64,000 bases of DNA from Agrobacterium rubi TR3 = NBRC 13261 (GTDB lineage: Bacteria; Pseudomonadota; Alphaproteobacteria; Rhizobiales; Rhizobiaceae). The notes beneath the pieces were generated by a model, which ran no database searches, was not told the origin of the DNA, and worked only from the letters and a program-made list of their open reading frames with translations. The stretch spans positions 62,001 through 126,000 of the forward strand of contig NZ_BBJU01000002.1 of the NCBI RefSeq assembly GCF_000739935.1, read 5' to 3'. The position numbers were made by a program, and so were the translations under genes. Below are positions 1-8,328 of this stretch, piece after piece (positions within the stretch are counted from its first letter, which is position 1; each line of letters opens with the position of its first letter).

Positions 1-609
1 ATGGCGCGTTTCCATGCCGCCCTTGGTGGCTTCCATCTTCCAGCCGTGCAGGGCGTTTTCCTGCATGGTGGTGACGAGGAATTTGCCGTCTGCGGAGAAG
101 GTGACGCCGGTATGGGCACCCTTCCAGTCGAGATCGATCGGATCACCAGCACTTGCCACCCAATGCAGGGTGACGCCATTGTAGCGGGCGGCGGCGATGC
201 GCAGACCCTTGGGCGCAAAGGCGATGGCTTCGACCGTGCGCTCTTCCTTGAATTCCTTGACCGTACCATCCCCCAGACGCACGAAGCTGGACTTGCCGAC
301 GCCGTAAGCGATGGCGTTTTGCGGACCGCCTGCGACAACGCTGATCCATTTGCGCGGCACATGGGCAAGCTCGGTCACCGTGCCATCATGGCGGATGCGC
401 AGCACCTTGCCATCCTCACCGCCGGTCAGCAGCGTGGCGCTGTGGGGATCGCGGATGCAGGTGAGCAGGCCCTGATGCGCCTCAATGACCTTCTCGCCGC
501 CATCCAGCCGGTGAATGCTGCCAGCGGCTGTCGCAAACATGGGAATTTCGCCCAGAAAATGCGTCGCGACGACGTGGCCTTCAAGGTCAAGAGGGGCAAC
601 GGTGGGCAT
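1..609 (-). CDS. WD40-repeat protein, 3' end outside window
   Basis: The reading frame starts at an ATG (607-609) and stays open for 203 codons to the window edge, so only the N-terminal part is seen. It reads as repeated beta-propeller blades: short segments ending in patterns such as LLTGGEDGKVLRIRHDG, IAFAPKGLRIAAARYNGVTL and VTFSADGKFLVTTMQENALH, each with the Gly-Asp or Ala-Asp-Gly turn and a W/L-type strand end seen in WD40 blades. It lies downstream of the CobW-family gene on the same strand, separated by about 200 bases that carry a palindromic repeat. WD40 proteins are binding scaffolds; the partner is unknown. The neighbourhood suggests a link to the CobW chaperone, but that is inference. 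Confidence 0.8.
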   Translation of the reverse strand, partial: MPTVAPLDLEGHVVATHFLGEIPMFATAAGSIHRLDGGEKVIEAHQGLLTCIRDPHSATLLTGGEDGKVLRIRHDGTVTELAHVPRKWISVVAGGPQNAIAYGVGKSSFVRLGDGTVKEFKEERTVEAIAFAPKGLRIAAARYNGVTLHWVASAGDPIDLDWKGAHTGVTFSADGKFLVTTMQENALHGWKMEATKGGMETRH

Positions 610-687
610 GGGTAAAGGGTCTTTCTGTCGTGAGGCAGGCGCGTTGGCCTTTGGTTTTTATCAGGTCTGGGTACGTCGTTCACTCTT

Positions 688-803
688 CCGTCACCCCGGC
701 CTTGAGCCGTGGTCCAGTTGCCGCGCGTCTGCGCGGCATAAAGAGTCTTTCGCGATCAAAGACTTGATCGCAATGGATACCGGATCAAGTCCGGTATGAC
801 GGA
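688..803. repeat. Imperfect palindromic intergenic repeat
   Basis: The left arm (about 688-720, beginning tccgtcaccccggccttgag) is the near reverse complement of the right arm (about 773-803, ending aagtccggtatgacgga). Between them are two smaller palindromes: ccgcgcgtctgcgcgg near 721-736, and a gcgatcaa/ttgatcgc pair near 753-770. The whole could fold into one long branched hairpin in the 3' region of the cobW transcript. It looks like a dispersed intergenic repeat of the kind common in rhizobia. Copy number cannot be judged from this window. Confidence 0.6.
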
Positions 804-815
804 GAAAGGGAGCAA

Positions 816-1946
816 TTAAGCAGCCGCGGCGGCACACGCGTTAAAGCTATTCTCCAGCTTTTCGCGATCCAGGTTGCGGCCGATGAAGACGAGGCGGGAC
901 TCGTGCTTCTCGCCGTCCTTCCAAGGGCGCTGGTGATCGCCTTCGATGATCATGTGGACACCCTGAACGACGTAGCGTTCCGCATCGTCCTTGAAGGCGA
1001 TGATGCCCTTGAGGCGCAGAATGTTGGGGCCGTCGGTCTGCGTTACCTTCTGAATCCAAGGGAAGAAACGCTCCGGGTTCATCTCGCCGCCGCGCAACGA
1101 AACCGACTGTACCGTCACATCATGGATAGGCGAGGGGGCGTGGTGGTGTCCATGATCGTGATGATCGTGGCCATGGTGATCATGATCATGCCCGTGGCTA
1201 TGGTCGTGATGGTGGTGATCGTGCCCGTGGTCATGGCTATGGTCGTGTCCGCAATCGGGGCCGCAGACGTGGTCGTCATGTTCCTGTTCGAGGAAGTGCG
1301 GATCGTTTTCCAGCGCCCGTTCCAGATTGAACGCGCCCTGATTGAGCACATGGGCGAGATCGACGCCGGAGCGGCTGGTCTTGTGAATGCGGGCGGATGG
1401 GTTGATGGCGCGCACCACATCTTCGATCACGGCCAGTTCCTGCGGCGTGACAAGATCGGTCTTGTTGATGATGACGACATCGGCAAAAGCGATCTGGTCT
1501 TCGGCTTCGCGGCTATCCTTCAGGCGAAGCGGCAGGTGCTTGGCATCCACCAGCGCGATGACGGCATCGAGCTCGGTCTTGGCACGCACATCGTCATCCA
1601 TGAAAAAGGTCTGAGCGACAGGCACGGGATCGGCAAGGCCGGTGGTCTCGACGATGATGCCATCGAAACGGCCCGGACGGCGCATCAGGCCTTCGACCAC
1701 GCGAATGAGATCGCCGCGCACGGTGCAGCAGACGCAGCCATTGTTCATTTCGTAGATTTCTTCGTCCGATTCGACGATCAGATCGTTATCGATGCCGATT
1801 TCGCCGAATTCATTGACGATGACGGCGTATTTCTTGCCGTGATTTTCCGACAGGATGCGGTTGAGAAGCGTGGTTTTGCCCGCGCCCAGATAGCCCGTCA
1901 ACACGGTAACAGGGATCGGCTTGATGATTGCTGCTGCTTCGGTCAT
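816..1946 (-). CDS. CobW/COG0523-family GTPase metallochaperone
   Basis: A 376-residue G3E-family P-loop GTPase. A Walker A motif (GYLGAGKTT, residues 18-26) is followed by the metal-binding CVCC (71-74) that defines the COG0523 group, and by the guanine-specificity motif NKTD (161-164). Residues 223-269 are an extraordinarily His/Asp-rich stretch containing repeated HDH and a CGPDC element, expected to bind zinc or another transition metal. The C-terminal CobW_C domain follows (about 273-365). Members deliver or insert metal ions at the cost of GTP; some are zinc-limitation chaperones and some serve cobalamin synthesis. No cobalamin genes are nearby, so a zinc-type role is more likely, though I saw no clear Zur operator upstream. 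Specific substrate unknown. Confidence 0.9.
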   Translation of the reverse strand: MTEAAAIIKPIPVTVLTGYLGAGKTTLLNRILSENHGKKYAVIVNEFGEIGIDNDLIVESDEEIYEMNNGCVCCTVRGDLIRVVEGLMRRPGRFDGIIVETTGLADPVPVAQTFFMDDDVRAKTELDAVIALVDAKHLPLRLKDSREAEDQIAFADVVIINKTDLVTPQELAVIEDVVRAINPSARIHKTSRSGVDLAHVLNQGAFNLERALENDPHFLEQEHDDHVCGPDCGHDHSHDHGHDHHHHDHSHGHDHDHHGHDHHDHGHHHAPSPIHDVTVQSVSLRGGEMNPERFFPWIQKVTQTDGPNILRLKGIIAFKDDAERYVVQGVHMIIEGDHQRPWKDGEKHESRLVFIGRNLDREKLENSFNACAAAAA

Positions 1947-2024
1947 GAGAAACCTCTGAAGATGATGGGCCGCGACGCGGCTTTGAAAGCGTTGTCGTTC
2001 ATATAGGCGTGTGGCAGAACGAGT

Positions 2025-2849
2025 TCAAAGAGAATCTGCCGAAGTTTTTTGAACCGAGCTTTCAAGCAAATTCATGTCGAAGGCAGACACGTCCTCCAAA
2101 AGCTCCAGCAATCCCGCCACCGCATGGGCGATGATCGCCTCGCCCTTTTCGGCAGTAGCAGCGGCGGCGTTGCCTGCTGCACCCTGTGTGTTCAGGTCCG
2201 ACATGCGCCAGCCGAAAGCGTGCTGGCCATAGGCGCGCAGATGTTTGAAGCGTTGGGCGAACGCGGACTGTTTCGACGGAAAGTTTTCGGCCTTCTCCAT
2301 CCTCACGAGCTGCGGGTGCAGCGCCAGCATGACGGAGGTTTCGATATCGCCGCCGTGAATATCGATGGCCTTATCTTCCGGGGTGATAACGCCTTGCGGC
2401 ATGCCGAAACGGGTCCAGCTGGTGGCGACAGCCAGCATATCGAACCGCACCCGTGCTTCGGTGGCGACGATCGTCATCAGCGGGGAATTGCCGCCATGGG
2501 CATTCAGCATCACGAATTTGCGGATGCCCTTGTTGTGTTGTGCTTCTGCGATGCCCAGCCAGCGGTGCACGGCCTCATCGAAGGCAAGCGTCTTCGTGCC
2601 TGATACATCCATGTGCTCGATGGAATAGCCGACCGGTTCTGTGGGCAGGAAATGGATGGGCGCGGTGGGGGCGAGCGCCTGTTTCAACTGCTCCACGATG
2701 CCTTGTACGATCAGCGTATCGGTCTCGAACGGCAGGTGCGGGCCATGCTGCTCATGCGCCCCCAAGGGCAGCACGGCGATGATCTCGTTTGGCGCGTAAG
2801 GTGCGGCTGTTACGTTATTGTCGTGAATATGCGTATATGTGTCAGACAT
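2025..2849 (-). CDS. Creatininase-family amidohydrolase
   Basis: A 274-residue protein with the metal-binding signature of the creatininase family near its N-terminus (AHEQHGPHLPFETD, residues 31-44) and the downstream NAHGGN motif. Members use two divalent metals to open amide or formamide bonds, as in creatininase, the riboflavin-pathway formamide hydrolase and mycofactocin MftE. Nothing around it indicates creatinine or flavin metabolism, so the substrate cannot be assigned. It is divergent from the MarR-family gene; about 77 bases separate the starts, so shared control by that regulator is plausible but inferred. The length is close to the family norm of about 250-270. Confidence 0.85.
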   Translation of the reverse strand: MSDTYTHIHDNNVTAAPYAPNEIIAVLPLGAHEQHGPHLPFETDTLIVQGIVEQLKQALAPTAPIHFLPTEPVGYSIEHMDVSGTKTLAFDEAVHRWLGIAEAQHNKGIRKFVMLNAHGGNSPLMTIVATEARVRFDMLAVATSWTRFGMPQGVITPEDKAIDIHGGDIETSVMLALHPQLVRMEKAENFPSKQSAFAQRFKHLRAYGQHAFGWRMSDLNTQGAAGNAAAATAEKGEAIIAHAVAGLLELLEDVSAFDMNLLESSVQKTSADSL

Positions 2850-2926
2850 CTGGCGATCTGCGCCTGCATTCGTTAAGTGTTACAAGAACATATCGTCGTC
2901 CGGGGCTTCAGGAAAGGCATTTGCTG

Positions 2927-3436
2927 ATGAGCAAGGATAAGCTGGCCAAAAAGAACAAATCCGAGAAGAAAGCCAAGTCCGGCAAAAAGAAGGACGTGAC
3001 GTTCAACCCGGAAGAGCTGGCCCAGTCCATCACGCAGGCCGCCCGCTCCATGCGCACGGCGCTCAGCCACAACCTTGCGGCCAGCGGTCTTTATGCGGGC
3101 CAGGATGGTGTGATCCTGGCACTGGCGCAGGAAGGCAGCATGACGCCGGGGCAGATTGCTCAGAAGCTGGGCGTCAAGGCGCCGACCATGACCCGCACCA
3201 TTGGACGCATGGAAGCGCAGGGCTTTGTCGAGCGCAGCGCTGGCGATGGCGACGGACGCCTGACCATGGTGAAGCTGACGGAAGCCGGTTTGAAAAGCGT
3301 CGAACACATCAACGCCTCGCTGGCCGATTGCAATGCGCGCGCCATCGAGGGCCTGTCTGCCAAGGACGTCAAAACGGTCGTCAAACTGCTGCGCAGCATC
3401 GACGCGAATTTGCAGCCTTTTGAATCAATCGATTAA
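2927..3436 (+). CDS. MarR-family transcriptional regulator
   Basis: Start chosen at the ATG at 2927, which has a ggaaagg ribosome site about 9 bases upstream; the frame is open further upstream, but that stretch overlaps the divergent gene's 5' end. The 169-residue product has a highly basic Lys-rich N-terminal tail (first 22 residues) and then a winged-helix domain. The recognition region reads TPGQIAQKLGVKAPTMTRTI, followed by the wing GDGDGRLTMVKLTEAG, both typical of MarR. It likely binds as a dimer in the short divergent intergenic region and may control the creatininase-family gene and itself. Ligand unknown. The Lys tail is an unusual extra that could strengthen DNA binding. Confidence 0.87.
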   Translation: MSKDKLAKKNKSEKKAKSGKKKDVTFNPEELAQSITQAARSMRTALSHNLAASGLYAGQDGVILALAQEGSMTPGQIAQKLGVKAPTMTRTIGRMEAQGFVERSAGDGDGRLTMVKLTEAGLKSVEHINASLADCNARAIEGLSAKDVKTVVKLLRSIDANLQPFESID

Positions 3437-3493
3437 AATTTTGAATTTCTATCCGTCGCTGCTTTGAATCCCTTAAAATCGTTGCGCGTTTTG

Positions 3494-3519
3494 TTTAAAT
3501 TGTTTAGTCACAATTTAAA
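3494..3519. promoter_or_regulatory. Perfect inverted repeat, candidate operator
   Basis: tttaaattg at 3494-3502 and caatttaaa at 3511-3519 form a perfect 9-bp inverted repeat with an 8-base spacer. It lies 38 bases upstream of the GTG start of the LacI-family gene and 57 bases after the marR stop. It could be an autoregulatory operator for the LacI protein, although the spaced arms are not the compact CG-centred palindrome usual for LacI proteins. A weak AT-rich hairpin ending the marR transcript is the alternative. Confidence 0.45.
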
Positions 3520-3557
3520 GGCTGCGGAGGCGGCTTGCGTGACTGTGGGAGGATGCT

Positions 3558-4580
3558 GTGGCGCAAAAAATTAAACTATCGACCATTGCCGAAAGCCTTG
3601 GGCTTTCAACGGCGACCATATCACTGGCGCTGCGCGACAGCCCGCTGGTGGCAGGCGATACGCGCGAAAAAATCAAGTTACAGGCCCGCGCGCTGGGTTA
3701 CATCTATAACCGCCGGGCCGCCAGTCTGCGCACCTCGCGCTCCGGCATTATCGGTGTTGTCTTTCACGATGTGATGAACCCGTTCTACGGCGAAATTCTC
3801 AAGGCCATAGAAAGCGAGCTGGACCGCAGCCGCCAAACCTTCATTCTGTCCAACCACTACGATTCTGTCGAAAAACAGCGCACCTTTATCGAGACGCTGC
3901 TGCAGTTGGGCAGTGACGGTATCATCATGTCGCCCGCCATCGGCACCCCGCTGGAAGACATGACGCTGGCCGAGGAGAACGGCATGCCGGCCATTCTTGT
4001 AGCGCGTTCCATGGACGGCGTGGATATGCCGACGTTTCGGGGCGATGACAGCTATGGCATTTCACTCGTCACCAACCACTTGATCAGCCTTGGCCACCGC
4101 ACCATTGCCATGGTGGGCGGAACGGACCAGACCTCGACCGGCCGCGACCGCTATCAGGGTTACGTCAACGCGCTGCGCAAGGCGGGTATAGAGGTGGATC
4201 CGAACCTGCGCATTCCCGGTGCGCGCTCCAAGCAAGGCGGCTTCGAGGCTGCGGTGAACTTTTTGTCGCTGCCGCAAAAGCCGACCGCTGCCGTGTGCTG
4301 GAACGACCTTGTCGCCATCGGTCTGATGAACGGCATTTCGCGTGCGGGCTTCGTGCCGGGCAAGGATATTTCGGTGACCGGCTATGACGATCTGGAAGAG
4401 GCCGCGATTGCCACGCCTGCGCTGACGACGGTGTCCAATGGTCAGGCGGAAGTGGGACGGCTCGCGGCGCGGGCGCTGCTGGACAGATTGGCGGGAAGCC
4501 ATGAGCCTGACGGTATCCACCTGATCAAGCCGGAAATGCGCATTCGCCAATCCACCAGCCCGTGCGTTCCGCGCAAGTAG
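3558..4580 (+). CDS. LacI-family transcriptional regulator
   Basis: Starts at GTG 3558, supported by a gggagga ribosome site six bases upstream. The 340-residue protein has the LacI helix-turn-helix at the N-terminus (KLSTIAESLGLSTATISLAL, residues 5-24), a hinge helix ending near residue 60, and a periplasmic-binding-protein-like effector domain (IIGVVFHDVMNPFYGEIL onward). Such repressors sense sugars or sugar acids. The gene immediately downstream on the same strand encodes a 2-hydroxyacid dehydrogenase 93 bases away, the most likely regulatory target or co-transcribed partner. The effector is unknown. Confidence 0.9.
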   Translation: MAQKIKLSTIAESLGLSTATISLALRDSPLVAGDTREKIKLQARALGYIYNRRAASLRTSRSGIIGVVFHDVMNPFYGEILKAIESELDRSRQTFILSNHYDSVEKQRTFIETLLQLGSDGIIMSPAIGTPLEDMTLAEENGMPAILVARSMDGVDMPTFRGDDSYGISLVTNHLISLGHRTIAMVGGTDQTSTGRDRYQGYVNALRKAGIEVDPNLRIPGARSKQGGFEAAVNFLSLPQKPTAAVCWNDLVAIGLMNGISRAGFVPGKDISVTGYDDLEEAAIATPALTTVSNGQAEVGRLAARALLDRLAGSHEPDGIHLIKPEMRIRQSTSPCVPRK

Positions 4581-4672
4581 ATATTTGACCCCATTGTCGT
4601 TTCGAATGCGGGTTCCGCTTTTGGAAATGATGGTCTAGCTTGGCCTCATGCATAGCAGGAGGCTACACAAGC

Positions 4673-5635
4673 ATGTCAGATAGCAAGGCCGTCGTTCTCG
4701 TTTCGGGCAAAATCCATCCACGCGTTCTCGAGCGCTTCGAAGGCAAGGTGGAGGTCATCAAAGCGCCCGTGGGGCCTGAGCTATCGCTCTCTGCCGAGGA
4801 TGCGCAGCGGATTACCGCCGTGGCGGTTGCCGGCGGCTTCAACGCCAAATGGATGGATGCGCTGCCCAATCTGGATGTCATCGCCAATTTCGGTGTTGGC
4901 TATGACGGTGTGGATGTGAAGCATGCCGCATCCCGCGGCATCATCGTCACCAACACGCCCGACGTTTTGAACGACGAGGTGGCCGACACGACCGTTGCGC
5001 TTCTCATCAACACCATCAGGCGCTTTTACGAGGCGGAAAAGCATCTCCGCGAAGGCAAATGGGTGTCGCAAGGGCCGTTCGCTCTCTCGCCCTTTTCGCT
5101 GCGCGGCCGCAAGGTCGGCCTGTTCGGCATGGGCCGCATCGGCCAGGAAATCGCCAAGCGGCTCGAGCCGTTCAAGGTGGAGATCGGCTACCATACGCGC
5201 AGCGCCAAGTCGGAGCTTTCCTACACCTATTACGGCTCGCTGAAGGACATGGCTGAGGCTGTCGACGTGCTGATCTGCATCGTGCCTGGCACGCCGGAAA
5301 CGCACAAGGCGATCGATGCAGATATCCTCACGGCGCTCGGTTCCAACGGCGTGTTCATCAATGTCGGGCGTGGCTCCAGCGTGGATGAAGATGCGCTGCT
5401 GAAGGCGCTTCAGGATGGCACTTTGGGGGCGGCTGGTCTGGATGTGTTCTATGAAGAGCCGAAGGTGCCGGAAGGGTTTTTGTCGCTGCCGAACGTGACT
5501 CTATTGCCGCATGTGGCATCAGCTTCGGTGCCCACGCGCAATGCCATGGCCGATCTGGTGGCGGATAATGTGCTGGGGTGGTTGAGCGAGCGGAAGGTGG
5601 TGACGCCTGTGCCGGAGACGCCGGTTAAGGGGTGA
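4673..5635 (+). CDS. D-isomer-specific 2-hydroxyacid dehydrogenase
   Basis: Start placed at ATG 4673 because it follows a strong aggagg ribosome site; an upstream in-frame ATG at 4640 lacks one. The 320-residue product has the NAD(P)-binding GMGRIG loop (residues 152-157) and the catalytic triad of the family: Arg233 in VGRG, Glu262 before Pro, and His280 in LLPH. The family reduces 2-keto acids such as glyoxylate, hydroxypyruvate or 2-ketogluconate to D-hydroxyacids. Its place after a LacI repressor suggests a role in sugar-acid catabolism. The exact substrate cannot be read from sequence; glyoxylate/hydroxypyruvate reductase is a reasonable working label. Confidence 0.88.
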   Translation: MSDSKAVVLVSGKIHPRVLERFEGKVEVIKAPVGPELSLSAEDAQRITAVAVAGGFNAKWMDALPNLDVIANFGVGYDGVDVKHAASRGIIVTNTPDVLNDEVADTTVALLINTIRRFYEAEKHLREGKWVSQGPFALSPFSLRGRKVGLFGMGRIGQEIAKRLEPFKVEIGYHTRSAKSELSYTYYGSLKDMAEAVDVLICIVPGTPETHKAIDADILTALGSNGVFINVGRGSSVDEDALLKALQDGTLGAAGLDVFYEEPKVPEGFLSLPNVTLLPHVASASVPTRNAMADLVADNVLGWLSERKVVTPVPETPVKG

Positions 5636-5644
5636 GGGTTGGTT

Positions 5645-5846
5645 ACCTCTCCCCAATCATCCTGAGCCTGTCGAAGGGGTGGGAGAGGAAGAAAAATCAT
5701 GATCTTAGCTGAAAGCTAAGTCATAGATTTTTCAGGTGAGGGGTTGGCAGCTTGCGCCGAGAGAAGACCCCTCACTTGCGATTTCTAACACTTAGCCTTT
5801 GGCTAAGATGTTGAAATCGCTTTCTCTCCCACAAGGGGAGAGATAA
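5645..5846. repeat. Mosaic palindromic element between convergent genes
   Basis: Two strong hairpins sit inside a larger framework. One is centred near 5711, with arms gaaaaatc/gattttt and cttagct/agctaag. The other spans about 5778-5820, with arms gcgatttc/gaaatcgc and cttagcc/ggctaag. They are flanked and separated by cctctcccc/ggggtgagagg-like arms (5645-5687, 5733-5742, 5767-5776, 5823-5846). The modular arrangement resembles rhizobial intergenic mosaic elements. It lies between the convergent dehydrogenase and amidotransferase-like genes and may act as a bidirectional terminator or mRNA stabiliser. Confidence 0.6.
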
Positions 5847-5862
5847 GGCTGGCAGCCTTCAA

Positions 5863-6618
5863 TCAAACCTTCCCATCCCGATACGCCCGCACCGCTCTCC
5901 CAAACGCCTCAAACAGCGCCCGTGATGGCGCATCGGTCTGCGCCCAATATTCCGGGTGCCATTGCACGCCAACGGCGAAGCCCTTGGCGTCGATGACCGA
6001 CACCGCCTCGATGGTGTCATCTTCCGCCGTTGCTTCAACCTGAAGCAGCGGGGCGGTTTTTGCGATGGCCTGGCGGTGGAGGGAGTTGATCTGCACTTCG
6101 CCTGCAAGACCCAGGTGCTGAGCAATGCAGGAGCCTTCGCGGATGAAGACGGGCTGGCGGATGCCGAAGGCAGTGTCGCGGTCGACGTCTTCGGGTTTGC
6201 GGTGATCCCAATTACCGGGCTGTTCCTGGATTTCGCTGGCGAGCGTGCCGCCCAGAGCCACGTTGAGTTCCTGAATGCCACGGCAGATGGCAAGCATGGG
6301 AATGCCGCGCGCGATCGCCCGGCGGATGAGCGGCAGGCTGGTGGCATCGCGGGCGTGATCGAAGGGGCCGTCGCTGTCTTTGGCTTCGACGCCATAGAGC
6401 GAGGGATGAACGTTGGTGGCGGAGCCGGACACGAGGAGGCCATCGACGCGGTCCAGAATGGCATCGGTATCGTTGCCCTGCTCGAAGGCAGGCACGATGA
6501 AGGACATCACACCAGCGACATTCAAGGCCGCAGACAGATACTGCGTCTGGGCTGCGTGCCACTCTGCGCCAGCGAGAAATCTGATGTCGGCGGGAATGGC
6601 GATGATGGGTTTGGACAT
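5863..6618 (-). CDS. Class I amidotransferase-like gamma-glutamyl hydrolase (peptidase C26)
   Basis: A 251-residue protein of the PuuD-like glutamine-amidotransferase superfamily. The nucleophile is Cys112 in the elbow AICRGIQELNV, and the His/Glu pair is His221/Glu223 in WHPEY. The DHARD stretch near residue 87 matches the gamma-glutamyl-GABA hydrolase branch. In polyamine catabolism PuuD splits gamma-glutamyl-GABA to glutamate and GABA, but no other puu genes are present here, so another gamma-glutamyl amide may be the substrate. It stands alone, converging on the dehydrogenase gene across a palindromic element and diverging from the TRAP binding-protein gene. Confidence 0.85.
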   Translation of the reverse strand: MSKPIIAIPADIRFLAGAEWHAAQTQYLSAALNVAGVMSFIVPAFEQGNDTDAILDRVDGLLVSGSATNVHPSLYGVEAKDSDGPFDHARDATSLPLIRRAIARGIPMLAICRGIQELNVALGGTLASEIQEQPGNWDHRKPEDVDRDTAFGIRQPVFIREGSCIAQHLGLAGEVQINSLHRQAIAKTAPLLQVEATAEDDTIEAVSVIDAKGFAVGVQWHPEYWAQTDAPSRALFEAFGRAVRAYRDGKV

Positions 6619-6811
6619 GATGGCTCCGAAGTCGATCTCATTTCTTGTGACGCTGGACAGGGGGATTCGTCAAGCTTTGCATTCGCCCTCAACGCGCATC
6701 TCTTTATTCTAAAGTATAAGGCGCAACGTATTCTTGGCCGACATGCTTGTCAGCGCCAAAGACCCGTGCTTTGCTTAGCCTATGCCTGATAGCGGAGGGG
6801 AATTCGGCTGA

Positions 6812-7948
<1,137 letters not shown>

Positions 7949-7974
7949 GCGAAATCGATTGCAGATGAGATGCG

Positions 7975-8001
7975 AACCCGGATCGAAAGGTCCGGGTTTT
8001 T
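7975..8001 (+). terminator. Rho-independent terminator of the TRAP binding-protein gene
   Basis: The 8-bp stem aacccgga/tccgggtt (7975-7982 and 7991-7998) with loop tcgaaagg is followed by a T run (7997-8001). It begins 27 bases after the stop codon and separates this transcript from the next promoter-like sequence. Confidence 0.85.
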
Positions 8002-8022
8002 GCGCTTTATAGTTGAAATTCG

Positions 8023-8051
8023 CTCGACAAAGTCAGTGGGCAATTTATGAT
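8023..8051 (+). promoter_or_regulatory. Sigma70-type promoter candidate for a small structured transcript
   Basis: ctcgac (8023-8028) resembles the rhizobial -35 ctTGAC. It is followed after exactly 17 bases by tatgat (8046-8051) as -10. Initiation would fall near 8058, only four bases before the first arm of the predicted four-way RNA junction and after the preceding terminator. The spacing argues for an independent transcript. Confidence 0.45.
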
Positions 8052-8061
8052 AACAGCGTTC

Positions 8062-8142
8062 AGAGCAAAAGCAGCTCACGTCCTACCAGCAGGACGTATC
8101 GGCGGAGACGGGCCCCGCCGACCGTGGTAACGGCCTTGCTCT
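8062..8142 (+). ncRNA. Predicted four-way-junction RNA leader
   Basis: The outer arms agagcaa (8062-8068) and ttgctct (8136-8142) are perfectly complementary and enclose three consecutive perfect hairpins. These are acgtcct/aggacgt (8078-8084, 8091-8097), tcggcgg/ccgccga (8099-8105, 8115-8121) and ccgt/acgg (8122-8125, 8130-8133). The result is a compact multibranch junction, like a riboswitch or a structured leader. It is followed nine bases later by a near-perfect ribosome site and a 26-codon ORF. I do not recognise the motif, and covariation evidence is lacking. Confidence 0.5.
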
Positions 8143-8162
8143 CGAATCGTGGAGGTGATGCG

Positions 8163-8243
8163 ATGTGGAAACCACTGAGCATTACGTTTTTGATTAGGAA
8201 AAACCGGACAGGCTGGTCATTGACTGTCCGGCTCAATTTCTAG
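8163..8243 (+). CDS. 26-residue peptide downstream of a structured leader
   Basis: ATG at 8163 follows ggaggtgatg (8151-8160), an almost perfect anti-Shine-Dalgarno match and among the best in the window. The product begins MWKPLSITFLIRKN and ends WSLTVRLNF: two alternating hydrophobic/polar segments around a basic NRTG turn, as expected for a small amphipathic beta hairpin with net positive charge. Codons 14-23 coincide with a perfect 8-bp inverted repeat (ccggacag 8204-8211, ctgtccgg 8224-8231). It could be a leader peptide, a type I toxin or a free small protein. I do not recognise the family. Confidence 0.45.
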   Translation: MWKPLSITFLIRKNRTGWSLTVRLNF

Positions 8244-8246
8244 CAA

Positions 8247-8282
8247 GAACAAACGGAAGGCGGGGGTGCAACCCTGCCTTCC
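8247..8282 (-). terminator. Hairpin at the 3' end of dctM
   Basis: ggaaggcgggg (from 8255) pairs with ccctgccttcc (8272-8282), with one G-T pair. Read on the minus strand it lies about 47 bases after the dctM stop and is followed by a T-rich gtttgttctt, consistent with a terminator of the permease transcript. Confidence 0.6.
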
Positions 8283-8328
8283 ACTTCACCAATATAATAC
8301 ATCAGTCCACACGCATCAAGTGTTTCCC

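Noticed and set aside
1139..1280. Tandem catg/catgatcatg-like repetition considered as a microsatellite or CRISPR-like array
   Set aside because: It is the coding sequence of the His/Asp-rich region in frame with the CobW protein; no regular spacers.
903..2006. Long open frame on the plus strand opposite the CobW gene
   Set aside because: Mirror of a GC-rich gene; no ribosome site, no recognisable fold, and the opposite strand has a full G3E GTPase. The same reasoning removes similar long mirror frames, for example 19948-21354 and 33321-34856.
1947..2024. Cobalamin riboswitch or Zur box upstream of cobW
   Set aside because: The stretch is too short for a cobalamin riboswitch and shows no at-rich dyad like a Zur site.
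8062..8142. Four-way junction considered as a tRNA or tRNA-like gene
   Set aside because: No T-loop gttcra, no plausible anticodon loop and the wrong arm lengths.
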